Shown here piece after piece: positions 1-7,202 of a DNA stretch of 22,328 nt. Source of the stretch: Syntrophaceae bacterium UBA7544. Its GTDB lineage: Bacteria; Desulfobacterota; Syntrophia; Syntrophales; Smithellaceae. A program made the position numbers and the translations under genes. The first letter of the stretch is position 1. Every line of letters starts with the position of its first letter. The notes under the pieces are model-generated. The model made no database searches. It saw only the letters and a program-made list of their open reading frames with translations, and was not told the origin of the DNA. The stretch lies in the NCBI GenBank assembly GCA_002479215.1, contig DLME01000068.1, forward strand, positions 1-22,328. The letters are read 5' to 3'.

Positions 1-1115
1 AACAATAAATAATTCAGTGATGTAAGCAAAATAAAAATAAACATCAAAATTGCCATGCTCGGCCATAAATAGGAAAATCCGGTATTGCGCAGGTAGATGC
101 CGCCTAAAATATCAATGTAATATCTTGCCGGAACGATATAGGTTATAACCTGCAAAAATTTAGGCATATTAATTATCGGAAAAACAAAATTGGAAAGCAA
201 AACAGAGGGCAAATACGTGATCAAAATTGCTATTTGATTGGCAATCAGTTGTGATCTTGTCACCGTGGATATAAGCAAACCCAACGAAAGCGCAACGGCT
301 AAATAAAGAGAGGTAGCGACAATCATCAGAAAAAAATTGCCTTTCATCACCACTCCAAAAAGGAGTTGCCCTAAAAGCATGGCAATTAAAACGTCGGTAA
401 GTCCAATAAAAAAATAAGGGAAAGCTTTTCCCAACAGTAATTCCCCTGCCTTTACCGGCAGCGATTTAATCGTTTCCATTGTTCCATTTTCATATTCTTG
501 CGCGATGATGAGTGAGGTTAAAAGCGCACCGACGATCATGATGATAATGGCGATGACTCCCGGGATAATGAAATTGCGGCTTTCCAAATCTTCGTTGAAC
601 CAAATGCGGATGCGTCCATCTACTGGAGGCATTATTTTTTCCATGCCTTGGCGGTTGAGAAAATTCAGTAGTAGTTTTTGATTGTATTGTTCGGTAAAAG
701 CCGTCAAATAGCCGCGAATGATGCCGGCAAAATTAGGGTCGCTTCCTTCAATAAGGATTTGCAGCGGAGATTCTCTATCCGCCTGAATATTTTTCATGAA
801 ATCAGGCGGGATAATAATAGCGACTGCCGCGGTGTCACGATCAAGATAATTGATGGCATCTTTTGTCTGATTGAGCTGCGCGGCAATATGGAAATAAGGG
901 GAAGCATCGAGTTTACTGATGAAATCGCGGCTGAGTTCTGATTTATCATAATCCACCACAACCGTTTCCACATTATCCACATCGAGGCTCAACGCATAAC
1001 CGAAGAGCATAATCAAAATTAAAGGAATAGCAAACGCCAGATAAAGACTGCGGTAGTCCCGAATCAAATGATAAATTTCTTTGCGGATAAGGGCTTTGAG
1101 TCTCAGTAGATTCAA
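1..1115 (-). CDS. ABC-2 type efflux permease (YbhS/YhhJ-like), 3' end cut by window edge
   Basis: This is the inner-membrane permease of an ABC exporter of the YbhFSR type. The frame stays open from 1115 to base 1, about 371 codons, so only a few C-terminal residues are missing compared with the usual 370-380. It starts with a hydrophobic helix after KEIYHLIRDYRSLYL, has a large soluble loop (about residues 45-175), then five hydrophobic segments from FIIPGVIAIIIMIVGALL onward. The motif ENGTMETIKSLPV after the second helix is typical of ABC2_membrane_3 proteins. The start is taken as TTG at 1115: AGGAG lies 6 nt upstream and the TTG overlaps the TGA stop of the ATPase gene, indicating translational coupling. 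A second permease gene (YbhR-like) may follow beyond the window. The substrate is unknown. Confidence 0.9.
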   Translation of the reverse strand, partial: MNLLRLKALIRKEIYHLIRDYRSLYLAFAIPLILIMLFGYALSLDVDNVETVVVDYDKSELSRDFISKLDASPYFHIAAQLNQTKDAINYLDRDTAAVAIIIPPDFMKNIQADRESPLQILIEGSDPNFAGIIRGYLTAFTEQYNQKLLLNFLNRQGMEKIMPPVDGRIRIWFNEDLESRNFIIPGVIAIIIMIVGALLTSLIIAQEYENGTMETIKSLPVKAGELLLGKAFPYFFIGLTDVLIAMLLGQLLFGVVMKGNFFLMIVATSLYLAVALSLGLLISTVTRSQLIANQIAILITYLPSVLLSNFVFPIINMPKFLQVITYIVPARYYIDILGGIYLRNTGFSYLWPSMAILMFIFILLTSLNYLL

Positions 1116-1867
1116 CTATTGCTCCTCATCATTAAAGTTATAAAGGCGTCATTCAAATCCGCTCCCGGTTTTCCGGGACAGGCGGCCGCAATAATTTCCG
1201 CGGGACTACCGGAAGCCACTATGCTTCCCGCGTTAATCATAACTATCCGTTCGCAAAAACGCGCTTCATCCATATAGTGCGTAGTAACAAACACCGTAAT
1301 ACCGTCACGGGCAAGCTGTTGAATAAAATTCCAGAAATGCTGACGAGTAATCGGATCGACACCGGATGTCGGCTCGTCTAAAAAAAGCACGTCCGGCTTG
1401 TGCAGAAGCGAACAGCCGAGGGCGAGTCTTTGACGCCAGCCAGGCGGCAATTCTTTCGTTAAACGATTTTTTTCTTCTTGCAGGCGTGTCATATTCAAAA
1501 CCCAATCAATACGCTCCTCCCATTGTTCCGGGGGGACGCTATAAATCCCAAGATAAAAGCGTAAATTTTCGTAAGGCGTTAAATCTTCATATAAAGAAAA
1601 TTTTTGTGACATATAACCGATGGAGTGCTTGATTTCTTCCGGCTCGCTGACTATGTCATGTCCAGCTACCGAACCTGTGCCCGAAGTAGGAGTGATAATG
1701 CCGCAAAGCATGCGGATGGTGGTTGATTTCCCCGAACCGTTGGCGCCCAGGAATCCAAATATCTCGCCTTTTTTTACGGAAAAAGTGATTTTGTTGACGG
1801 CGGTAAAATCACCGAACTTTTTCTCCAGATTCGTAACGGAAATAGAATTAGAATTGGAAAGTGTCAT
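1112..1867 (-). CDS. ABC transporter ATP-binding protein (matches second ATPase half of YbhF/RbbA)
   Basis: This 251-residue nucleotide-binding subunit energises the neighbouring ABC-2 permease. It has Walker A GANGSGKS (residues 41-48), Q-loop glutamine near 88, Walker B LFLDEP (161-166) and a switch histidine in FVTTHYMDEA. The signature is ELPPGWRQRLALG instead of LSGGQ. That variant is familiar from the C-terminal ATPase half of YbhF/RbbA proteins, so it looks like a family trait and not decay. The first bases overlap the 3' end of the upstream ATPase gene by 20 nt, and its stop overlaps the permease start. In E. coli YbhF the two ATPase domains are one polypeptide; here they are separate genes. 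Family call is firm; the substrate cannot be read. Confidence 0.93.
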   Translation of the reverse strand: MTLSNSNSISVTNLEKKFGDFTAVNKITFSVKKGEIFGFLGANGSGKSTTIRMLCGIITPTSGTGSVAGHDIVSEPEEIKHSIGYMSQKFSLYEDLTPYENLRFYLGIYSVPPEQWEERIDWVLNMTRLQEEKNRLTKELPPGWRQRLALGCSLLHKPDVLFLDEPTSGVDPITRQHFWNFIQQLARDGITVFVTTHYMDEARFCERIVMINAGSIVASGSPAEIIAAACPGKPGADLNDAFITLMMRSNS

Positions 1868-2621
1868 GGGACAGCTCCTTATCCACTTCCTTTATCCTCG
1901 CGATGATTGCTTCTTCCAGGTTGGGGAAATTATCGCGCATGGCTTCAGGCGTCGTTGACTCGAGAATAATGGAACGGTGCATCAGGGCCACCTGATCGCA
2001 TTTTTCCCCTTCGTCCAGATAGGCAGTTGATAATAGAATGGTCATGCCTTCCTGTTTCATGTTGTCCAATATTTCCCAGAATTCGCGCCGCGATACAGGA
2101 TCAACGCCGTTTGTCGGTTCATCGAGAATCAGCACTTTAGGCTCATGCGCCAGAACGCACGCCAGCCCCAGTTTTTGTTTCATGCCGCCGGAAAGATTAC
2201 CCGCTAATCTATCCACGAAAGGCAATAAATTAGAAAATCCCAGATATTTATCTTTTCTCTTTTTTCTTTCGGCGCGGGGCACGGCAAAAATATCCATAAA
2301 AAAATCGATATTTTCTTCAACGGTCAAGTCTTGATACAGACCGAAGCGCTGCGGCATATAGCCGATTATATTTTTAATTTTCCGCCGATCTGTCAGAACG
2401 TTGAGGCCGTTAATATAAATTTCGCCCTGCGAAGGCTTGATCATTGTGGCAATCAGACGCAGAAGTGTTGATTTGCCGGCTCCGTCAGAACCGACTAAGC
2501 CGAAAATATTGCCGCTATCCACATTAAAAGAAACAGCTTTGACCGCCTCTACAAGATTGAAGCGCAGCGAAACGTTTTTGACTTCCACCATGGGCGGGAG
2601 ATTTGATGGGGGCGCGATCAT
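1848..2621 (-). CDS. ABC transporter ATP-binding protein (matches first ATPase half of YbhF/RbbA)
   Basis: This is the second ATPase subunit of the exporter. Counting from an upstream in-frame ATG at 2633, Walker A is GSDGAGKS (residues 48-55), the signature is LSGGMKQ (147-153) and Walker B VLILDEP (167-173). The usual switch histidine is absent: the motif reads LLSTAYLDEG, so ATP hydrolysis at this site may be impaired and the ATPase pair asymmetric. I prefer the ATG at 2621 because GGAG lies 6 nt before it. The ATG at 2633 has no visible ribosome binding site but sits 2 nt after the adaptor gene stop. Together with the next gene it covers the content of a full-length YbhF. It lies in a tight operon with the HlyD-type adaptor upstream. 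Confidence 0.93.
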   Translation of the reverse strand: MIAPPSNLPPMVEVKNVSLRFNLVEAVKAVSFNVDSGNIFGLVGSDGAGKSTLLRLIATMIKPSQGEIYINGLNVLTDRRKIKNIIGYMPQRFGLYQDLTVEENIDFFMDIFAVPRAERKKRKDKYLGFSNLLPFVDRLAGNLSGGMKQKLGLACVLAHEPKVLILDEPTNGVDPVSRREFWEILDNMKQEGMTILLSTAYLDEGEKCDQVALMHRSIILESTTPEAMRDNFPNLEEAIIARIKEVDKELSHDTFQF

Positions 2622-2635
2622 CCTGTACTCCATTA

Positions 2636-3646
2636 TTACCGCAACAAGGCATCCGCGGGCATTCCCGATTTAAGCTCGAAGTTGGGATTAACTATGGATA
2701 TTTTTACCAGATACACCAGCTTTACTCTTTCTTTTTTTGTCTGGATGATTTTCGGCGTAAATTCTCCTTCCGGCGAAACGAAAGAAACAACTCCGGTGTA
2801 AACCTTGCCGGGAAAGGTATCAACAGTGACATCGGCTTCCTGGTTCGGTTTTACTTTGCCGATCTGGGTTTCATCAACATATATTTTCAAATCGACGCGG
2901 GAAAGATCGGAAATAGTAATGATTTCCCGCCCGGGAGTAACGGTTTCGCCGGGTTCAATATTGCGGCTGGTAACTACACCGTCCATGGGCGATTTCAATA
3001 GCGTATAATCCAATTGAATGGAGGCTTGTTTTGCCGTTGCTTTTGTTGCGTCAATTTGTGGAATGGCCGTTTCGACATCTTGTTTAGCGGCCTCTATTCT
3101 GCCTAGATTGCCCTGCGCCAGATTTAACACAGATTTGGCTTCCGCAAGCTTTGATTGCGCCACTTCAAAATTGAGTTTCAGCGTATCGCGCTCTTTTTCC
3201 GAAACTACGCCTTTTTTAAATAACTCTTCAAATCGCTGGTAATTCTTTTCGGCATCTTTAAGATTATCTGCGGCGGTCTTCACGCCAGCCTCGGCTCGGG
3301 CCACTTCCGCGGGCAGTGTTTTCTTATTAATATCCAGCACAGTTTCCAGTTGCTGTTTTGATTTTTTCGCTCTGGCGAGATTTGCCCTGGCTTGGTCATA
3401 GCGCGCTCCAAATTCCTCGCGGTCGAGCTGGGCAATAATCTGATCTTTTTTAACGCTTTGCCCTTCCTGAACATTGACTTCAGCGACGCGTCCGGGTACC
3501 TGGAAAGACAAATTAGCCTGTGTTGCTTCGATTGTGCCCGAATAAAAAAGATCTTTTGCGCGGTTATTTTTTTGGCCGAAGTAAACAAAAAGCCCTACGC
3601 CTATAAAAAGAGCTATAAACACTATAATGATAATCCTTTTTTTCAA
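2636..3646 (-). CDS. HlyD-family periplasmic adaptor (YbhG-like)
   Basis: This 336-residue membrane fusion protein links an inner-membrane exporter to the outer envelope. An N-terminal anchor is visible (basic MKKR, then IIIIVFIALFIGVGLFVYF, residues 5-23). A biotinyl-lipoyl-like half follows (FQVPGRVAEVNVQEGQSVKK), then a long Ala/Lys/Glu-rich coiled-coil hairpin (about residues 75-205), then the second lipoyl half and beta-barrel region (LKSPMDGVVTSRNIEPGETV). Length and order match YbhG/EmrA-type adaptors. It is the first gene of the transport operon and is 2-15 nt from the ATPase gene, depending on the start used there. Upstream, 135 bp separate it from the tetR stop. No outer-membrane channel gene is in the window. 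Confidence 0.93.
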   Translation of the reverse strand: MKKRIIIIVFIALFIGVGLFVYFGQKNNRAKDLFYSGTIEATQANLSFQVPGRVAEVNVQEGQSVKKDQIIAQLDREEFGARYDQARANLARAKKSKQQLETVLDINKKTLPAEVARAEAGVKTAADNLKDAEKNYQRFEELFKKGVVSEKERDTLKLNFEVAQSKLAEAKSVLNLAQGNLGRIEAAKQDVETAIPQIDATKATAKQASIQLDYTLLKSPMDGVVTSRNIEPGETVTPGREIITISDLSRVDLKIYVDETQIGKVKPNQEADVTVDTFPGKVYTGVVSFVSPEGEFTPKIIQTKKERVKLVYLVKISIVNPNFELKSGMPADALLR

Positions 3647-3781
3647 AACTATCCCTCCATTTTACTCAAAATTAAGTCCCCCTGTCATTTCGACGCGTAC
3701 CCTCGTGTGACCTTCAGGTTATTAGGGTAGAAGTCCACAGCGACGGATGACGAGAAATCTTTCTTTCCAGTCTCATCTACT
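3647..3781. repeat. Intergenic stretch with degenerate inverted repeat
   Basis: The gap between the tetR gene and the adaptor gene contains ATTTCG near 3687 and CGAGAAAT near 3750, which form loose inverted arms around GC-rich sequence. It resembles the short intergenic repeats with TCATTTCG / CGAGAAAT ends that occur in many bacterial genomes, but I see only one copy here. No clear promoter was recognised, so the adaptor operon may have its own promoter here or be read through from tetR. Confidence 0.3.
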
Positions 3782-4417
3782 CTACTTTTTTATTGCCCGC
3801 AACACCAGCCACGCCACCTCATCACCCAGACTGCCTTTTAATTTTTTATCACGGGCTTTAACATCGTCAGGCAGCCATACTTGCTTGTCTTTAATCGGTG
3901 AACTTTTTTTATAAAAAAGAATGGTGCCCATTATCATCATATGGATTAGAAAAGGTACTGTTTCGATAAAGATTCCTTTTGCCCTTCCCTCATCAAGAAT
4001 ACCGACAAGAATTTTAAGGACAGAGACAATATCTTCAACGACGACACGGGGCAGATGGGCTCCGTCTGCAGCCATTTCCCGCATCATAATCGGCGGTATT
4101 TCGGGATTTTTATCCACGGCATCAGCGATAAAAAGAATATAGGCTTTTAGCTTTTCTTCAGGGCTATCTGCTCCGGCGACGGCTGGAGCGATACCTTGAG
4201 CGATATTGCCCAGCACCTGATGAATAACATTAGCGTAAAGAGTATCTTTATCGCCGATTTGATAATACAGAGTAGCTTTATTCACACCGGCGCGCTGAGC
4301 AATTTCATCCACATGCGTCCCGCTGTAACCATACTCGGCAAAAGTCTTCCGTGCCGCGATTAAAATTTTCTCGGCAGTCTTATTCGGTTTTTCTGTATTG
4401 ATTTGTTGCTTGATCAA
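3782..4417 (-). CDS. TetR-family transcriptional regulator (CecR/YbiH-like position)
   Basis: A 211-residue TetR-family repressor. The N-terminal helix-turn-helix spans about residues 14-62 and includes ARKTFAEYGYSGTHVDEIAQ and the recognition stretch AGVNKATLYYQIGDKDTLY. The rest is a helical ligand-binding and dimerisation domain. It sits at the head of an adaptor-ATPase-ATPase-permease operon on the same strand, which parallels cecR (ybiH) with ybhGFSR in E. coli. Regulation of that operon, and of itself, is therefore the likely role. The palindromic operator at 4588-4612 lies upstream of its start, with a MITE-like element between. Inducer unknown. TetR membership is firm; the CecR comparison rests on gene order. 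Confidence 0.93.
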   Translation of the reverse strand: MIKQQINTEKPNKTAEKILIAARKTFAEYGYSGTHVDEIAQRAGVNKATLYYQIGDKDTLYANVIHQVLGNIAQGIAPAVAGADSPEEKLKAYILFIADAVDKNPEIPPIMMREMAADGAHLPRVVVEDIVSVLKILVGILDEGRAKGIFIETVPFLIHMMIMGTILFYKKSSPIKDKQVWLPDDVKARDKKLKGSLGDEVAWLVLRAIKK

Positions 4418-4456
4418 TTACCACTCCATTTTTTTTGTCATTCCCGCCCGACATAC

Positions 4457-4583
4457 GACAACTTCGTAAAAATCTTCAGAGGGAAGGCACGCAAATCACG
4501 AGGAATGAGGCCTACTTTTTCGTAGGTCGCAGTGACGAGAGATGAAGCGTAACGCAGCATATGGGATTCTTTACGAAGTTGTC
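4457..4583. mobile_element. MITE-like palindromic element with 14 bp terminal inverted repeats
   Basis: The termini GACAACTTCGTAAA (4457-4470) and TTTACGAAGTTGTC (4570-4583) are perfect inverted repeats of 14 bp bounding 127 bp with no reading frame. Inside is a smaller hairpin, CCTAC-tttttc-GTAGG, near 4511-4526. A related end, ACTTCGTAAAA, occurs at about 17451-17461 just before the YhhQ-type gene, so the terminus is repeated in this genome. No target duplication is obvious. The element separates the operator from the tetR start and so would be part of the tetR leader. Confidence 0.55.
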
Positions 4584-4587
4584 ATTT

Positions 4588-4612
4588 AACCGTACGGTTT
4601 AACCATATAGTT
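4588..4612. promoter_or_regulatory. Tandem palindromic operator, probably for the TetR regulator
   Basis: AACCGTACGGTT (4588-4599) is a perfect 12 bp palindrome. Thirteen bases on (4601-4612) comes AACCATATAGTT, an imperfect version of the same half sites. Paired dyads of this size between a tetR gene and a divergent gene are typical TetR-family operators. A possible plus-strand promoter, TTTAAC (near 4598) with TGATAA (near 4621) at 17 bp, would be overlapped by it, so the hydrolase gene to the right could be co-regulated. Binding is inferred. Confidence 0.6.
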
Positions 4613-4702
4613 AAATAAATTGATAAAAAATGTCAAGCTGATTTTGCCGCATGATTATTGCAATACAAAGTTATAAAGTATATATTTAATCAGAGGCGAA
4701 AA

Positions 4703-5428
4703 ATGAAGTGGCTTAGCAATCAGCATCTGGTTTTAATGCCCGGATTGGACGGCACGGGCTCGTCCTTTGAGCCAATCTTGCCGCTTCTTCCGGCGGATAC
4801 GAAAATTACAATTGTTCGCTATCCGACGGATAAGCTCTTATCATTTGACAAAACTGTCGAATGCGCGGCAGCACAAATTCAGACAGACAAACCTCCGATA
4901 GTTATCGCCGAATCTTTTTCTGGACCTGTTGCCATTCAGATGATTGGTTCCGGACGCGTCAAGGCAAAAGCGCTTATTTTGTGCGCTACTTGCGCCAAAT
5001 CGCCGCGCCCCATTGTGTGGCGCATTATGCGTTTTTTGCGGCTTCCGTTGCTCATCAGGCCGGATATGCCCAAGCGTTTTTTCAAAATTGTTATCGAAGA
5101 TGATAAACTTATTGCTGACCTTCTGCCTTTATGGAAGAAGGTACACGCTGACGTTCCGGCGCGTGTTATGGATCACCGGCTGAAAATTATCAATCAAGTA
5201 GATGTAACAAAGTGGCTGAAAAAGTTGCCCGTGCCTTGCTGTTATCTTCAGGCAACAAATGATCGTGTAATCCCATCTTCCTGTCTGGCTGATTTTGAAA
5301 AAAATATCCCCAATTTAGTGATAAAAAGGATTAAAGCCCCGCATTTTATTCTGCAGGCTCAACCGCAAGCCTGCCTCGATGCAATTGAAGAGTTTATCAG
5401 CCTCAAGAATCCGTTAATGCAAAAATAG
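4703..5428 (+). CDS. Alpha/beta hydrolase (serine esterase-like)
   Basis: A 241-residue single-domain alpha/beta hydrolase. LVLMPGLDGTGSSF near the N-terminus supplies the oxyanion-hole region. The nucleophile elbow is AESFSGP, a relaxed GxSxG with Ser as the likely nucleophile. LQATNDRVIP provides the acid and KAPHFILQAQP the catalytic histidine, so the triad appears complete. No signal peptide, so it is probably cytoplasmic. The start at 4703 is chosen because GAGG lies 7 nt upstream and MKWLSNQHLVLMPG fits the family; the frame is open back to an ATG at 4658 without a good ribosome binding site. It is divergent from the tetR-exporter operon and shares its control region. The substrate is unknown. 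Confidence 0.85.
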   Translation: MKWLSNQHLVLMPGLDGTGSSFEPILPLLPADTKITIVRYPTDKLLSFDKTVECAAAQIQTDKPPIVIAESFSGPVAIQMIGSGRVKAKALILCATCAKSPRPIVWRIMRFLRLPLLIRPDMPKRFFKIVIEDDKLIADLLPLWKKVHADVPARVMDHRLKIINQVDVTKWLKKLPVPCCYLQATNDRVIPSSCLADFEKNIPNLVIKRIKAPHFILQAQPQACLDAIEEFISLKNPLMQK

Positions 5429-5781
5429 TTTTTGTGACAATTCTTTTTAGAGCAAAGAAAGGACCACAAGTACAGCGTTGCCTGATTTTCTAAAAGCAAG
5501 ACGATTTAGCATAAAGATATTCCTTGCTATTGGGCAGTTATGCGTGTAAAAGAGCACATAATTGATAGCGATAGTTATTTGCCTTCCCACCTTTCTTATT
5601 AGAAACTTGCGCAGGAAAATTCCGCTAATCTAAACAGAATCCAAATTTAATGCCGTGTTCGTGGCCTGCATTTCAGGCGCCAAACAAGCGTGTGAACTGT
5701 TGTGTCTTTACCAGCCTTAACGGTTCGAGATGGGTTCAAATATACCAATAGCTGGTAAATACAAAAGATAAAGGATAAAAA
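5429..5781 (+). promoter_or_regulatory. 353 bp gene-free stretch; structured leader of the DEAD-box helicase gene
   Basis: No convincing gene lies here. Three inverted repeats can be seen: AGCAAG/CTTGCT (5495-5500 and 5523-5528); a GC-rich hairpin built on CCTG-catt(t)-CAGG inside 5663-5681; and TTTACCAGC (5707-5715) with GCTGGTAAA (5751-5759), 9 bp enclosing 35 nt and ending just before the ribosome binding site AAAGGA of the helicase. Long structured 5' leaders are common for RNA helicase and cold-shock genes, so post-transcriptional control or helicase autoregulation is plausible. It is not shown by the sequence. Confidence 0.4.
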
Positions 5782-7065
5782 ATGAGTTTTCAGAAGTTTG
5801 AGTTACATGAAAAAATACTTGCCGGAGTGCAAGCGCTTGGTTACAAAAAGCCGACACCGATTCAATTACAGGCAATCCCGCCGATTATGGAAGGTCGTGA
5901 TGTTATGGGGCTGGCCCAGACCGGAACAGGAAAAACCGCGGCCTTTGTGCTGCCGATTTTACAACGTTTCATGGAAAAGCCGCTCGGTCATATCCGTGCT
6001 TTGATCATCGCTCCGACGCGCGAGTTGAGCGAACAAACCCACGAAGCGATCGGACAGCTGGGACGTAAAACGAAGCTCCGCAGTACAACTATTTATGGCG
6101 GAGTAAGCATGTATAACCAGATCAACAGACTGCGTGGTAATGTGGAAATTATCTCCGCATGCCCCGGCCGTTTACTTGATCACATCGAACGCGGCACCAT
6201 TGATTTGTCCCGTGTAGAAGTGCTGGTACTCGATGAGGCGGATCACATGTTTGATATGGGCTTTCTGCCGGATGTCCGAAGAATCGTAAAGCATCTTCCC
6301 CAAAAGCGCCAAACATTGCTTTTTTCCGCAACGATGCCCGACGACGTAAGAAGCCTGGCCCTGGATCTTCTGCAGAATCCAGTCAATATCCAAATCGGCC
6401 ATTCAGCGCCGGTAATGACGGTTGCTCATAGATTTTATTCGGTACAGATGGGCATTAAAACAGCGTTGCTCAAAGATATTCTGGAAAAGACCAAAATGGA
6501 ATCGGTTCTGGTTTTTACACGGACAAAATCAAGGGCAAAAAGTTTGGCCCAGCAGCTGGATAGATCAGGGCACAAAGTCATTTCATTGCATGGCAATCTA
6601 ACCCAGCAGAAACGCAAACAGGCGCTGGATGGCTTCCGTGACGGCCGTTATGAGATTATGGTTGCTACCGATATTGCCGCCCGCGGTATTGACGTGACAC
6701 GGATATCACATGTCATTAATTATGATATGCCTTCTACCGCAGATGCCTATACTCATCGCATCGGCAGAACGGGACGCGCCTCAAAAACCGGTGACGCATT
6801 TACATTTGTGACAGGAGACGATATCGGCCTGGCTCATTCCCTGAAAAGGATACTCGGAGAAAAATTGCAATACCAGAGTGTGGATGGATTAACTACCGAG
6901 ATACAGACTAGCCCCTCTAATAAGCAAAATACGATTGATCTGAAATCCAATAAGCGAAGAAGATCATTTGCCCCTCATATGCAAACCAGAAGAAAACCGA
7001 AGCAGCGTTCCTTCCAGAATGCTCATCGGTCATCGTGGTCACATCGATCGCAATCCGCAGCCTAA
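5782..7065 (+). CDS. DEAD-box ATP-dependent RNA helicase (RhlE-like)
   Basis: This 427-residue helicase unwinds RNA duplexes and probably acts in ribosome assembly or RNA turnover. All core motifs are in order: Q motif (F7 to Q28), Walker A AQTGTGKT (45-52), PTREL (78-82), GG (106-107), DEAD (151-154), SAT (182-184), VFTRTK (244-249), ATDIAARGID (295-304) and HRIGRTGR (325-332). Motif Ib reads CPGR (127-130) where TPGR is normal, a small oddity. Residues 385-427 form a basic, Arg/Lys/Ser-rich tail typical of RhlE-type proteins that bind RNA nonspecifically. The start ATG has AAAGGA 6 nt upstream. It is monocistronic, with a long structured leader. Family certain; RhlE subgroup likely. Confidence 0.95.
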   Translation: MSFQKFELHEKILAGVQALGYKKPTPIQLQAIPPIMEGRDVMGLAQTGTGKTAAFVLPILQRFMEKPLGHIRALIIAPTRELSEQTHEAIGQLGRKTKLRSTTIYGGVSMYNQINRLRGNVEIISACPGRLLDHIERGTIDLSRVEVLVLDEADHMFDMGFLPDVRRIVKHLPQKRQTLLFSATMPDDVRSLALDLLQNPVNIQIGHSAPVMTVAHRFYSVQMGIKTALLKDILEKTKMESVLVFTRTKSRAKSLAQQLDRSGHKVISLHGNLTQQKRKQALDGFRDGRYEIMVATDIAARGIDVTRISHVINYDMPSTADAYTHRIGRTGRASKTGDAFTFVTGDDIGLAHSLKRILGEKLQYQSVDGLTTEIQTSPSNKQNTIDLKSNKRRRSFAPHMQTRRKPKQRSFQNAHRSSWSHRSQSAA

Positions 7066-7136
7066 AAAAGGCTTTGAGCAGGGTAATTTTCAGGCGTGCG
7101 ATACCTTCAATGCTAACTAAATAAAAAATATTCTGT

Positions 7137-7202
7137 GTTTAAAATCTGCATTCACCGGCAGAAAAACGCAGCTTTTACGTCCGGTGAAATTAATTGTTAT
7201 CT
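7137..7202 (-). repeat. Candidate attC-like site D (divergent), downstream of HEPN-like gene
   Basis: Read on the minus strand: AGATAAC (7202-7196, containing the TAA stop of the upstream gene), 10 nt, ACCGG (7185-7181), a 22 nt loop, CCGGT (7158-7154), 10 nt, TTTAAAC (7143-7137). The stem extends to TTCACCGG/CCGGTGAA. The spacing equals that of the other attC-like sites in this window, but stem sequence and loop size differ, and the last box lacks the leading G of GTTRRRY. It might instead simply serve as a transcription terminator between convergent genes, although neither side has a good T run. Confidence 0.45.

Noticed and set aside
5711..5756. A short run reading GGTTCGAGATGGGTTC resembles the complement of part of 5S rRNA
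   Set aside because: Only about 25 bases resemble it; neither the 5S ends nor its paired helices are present around it, so it is not an rRNA gene or a clear fragment.
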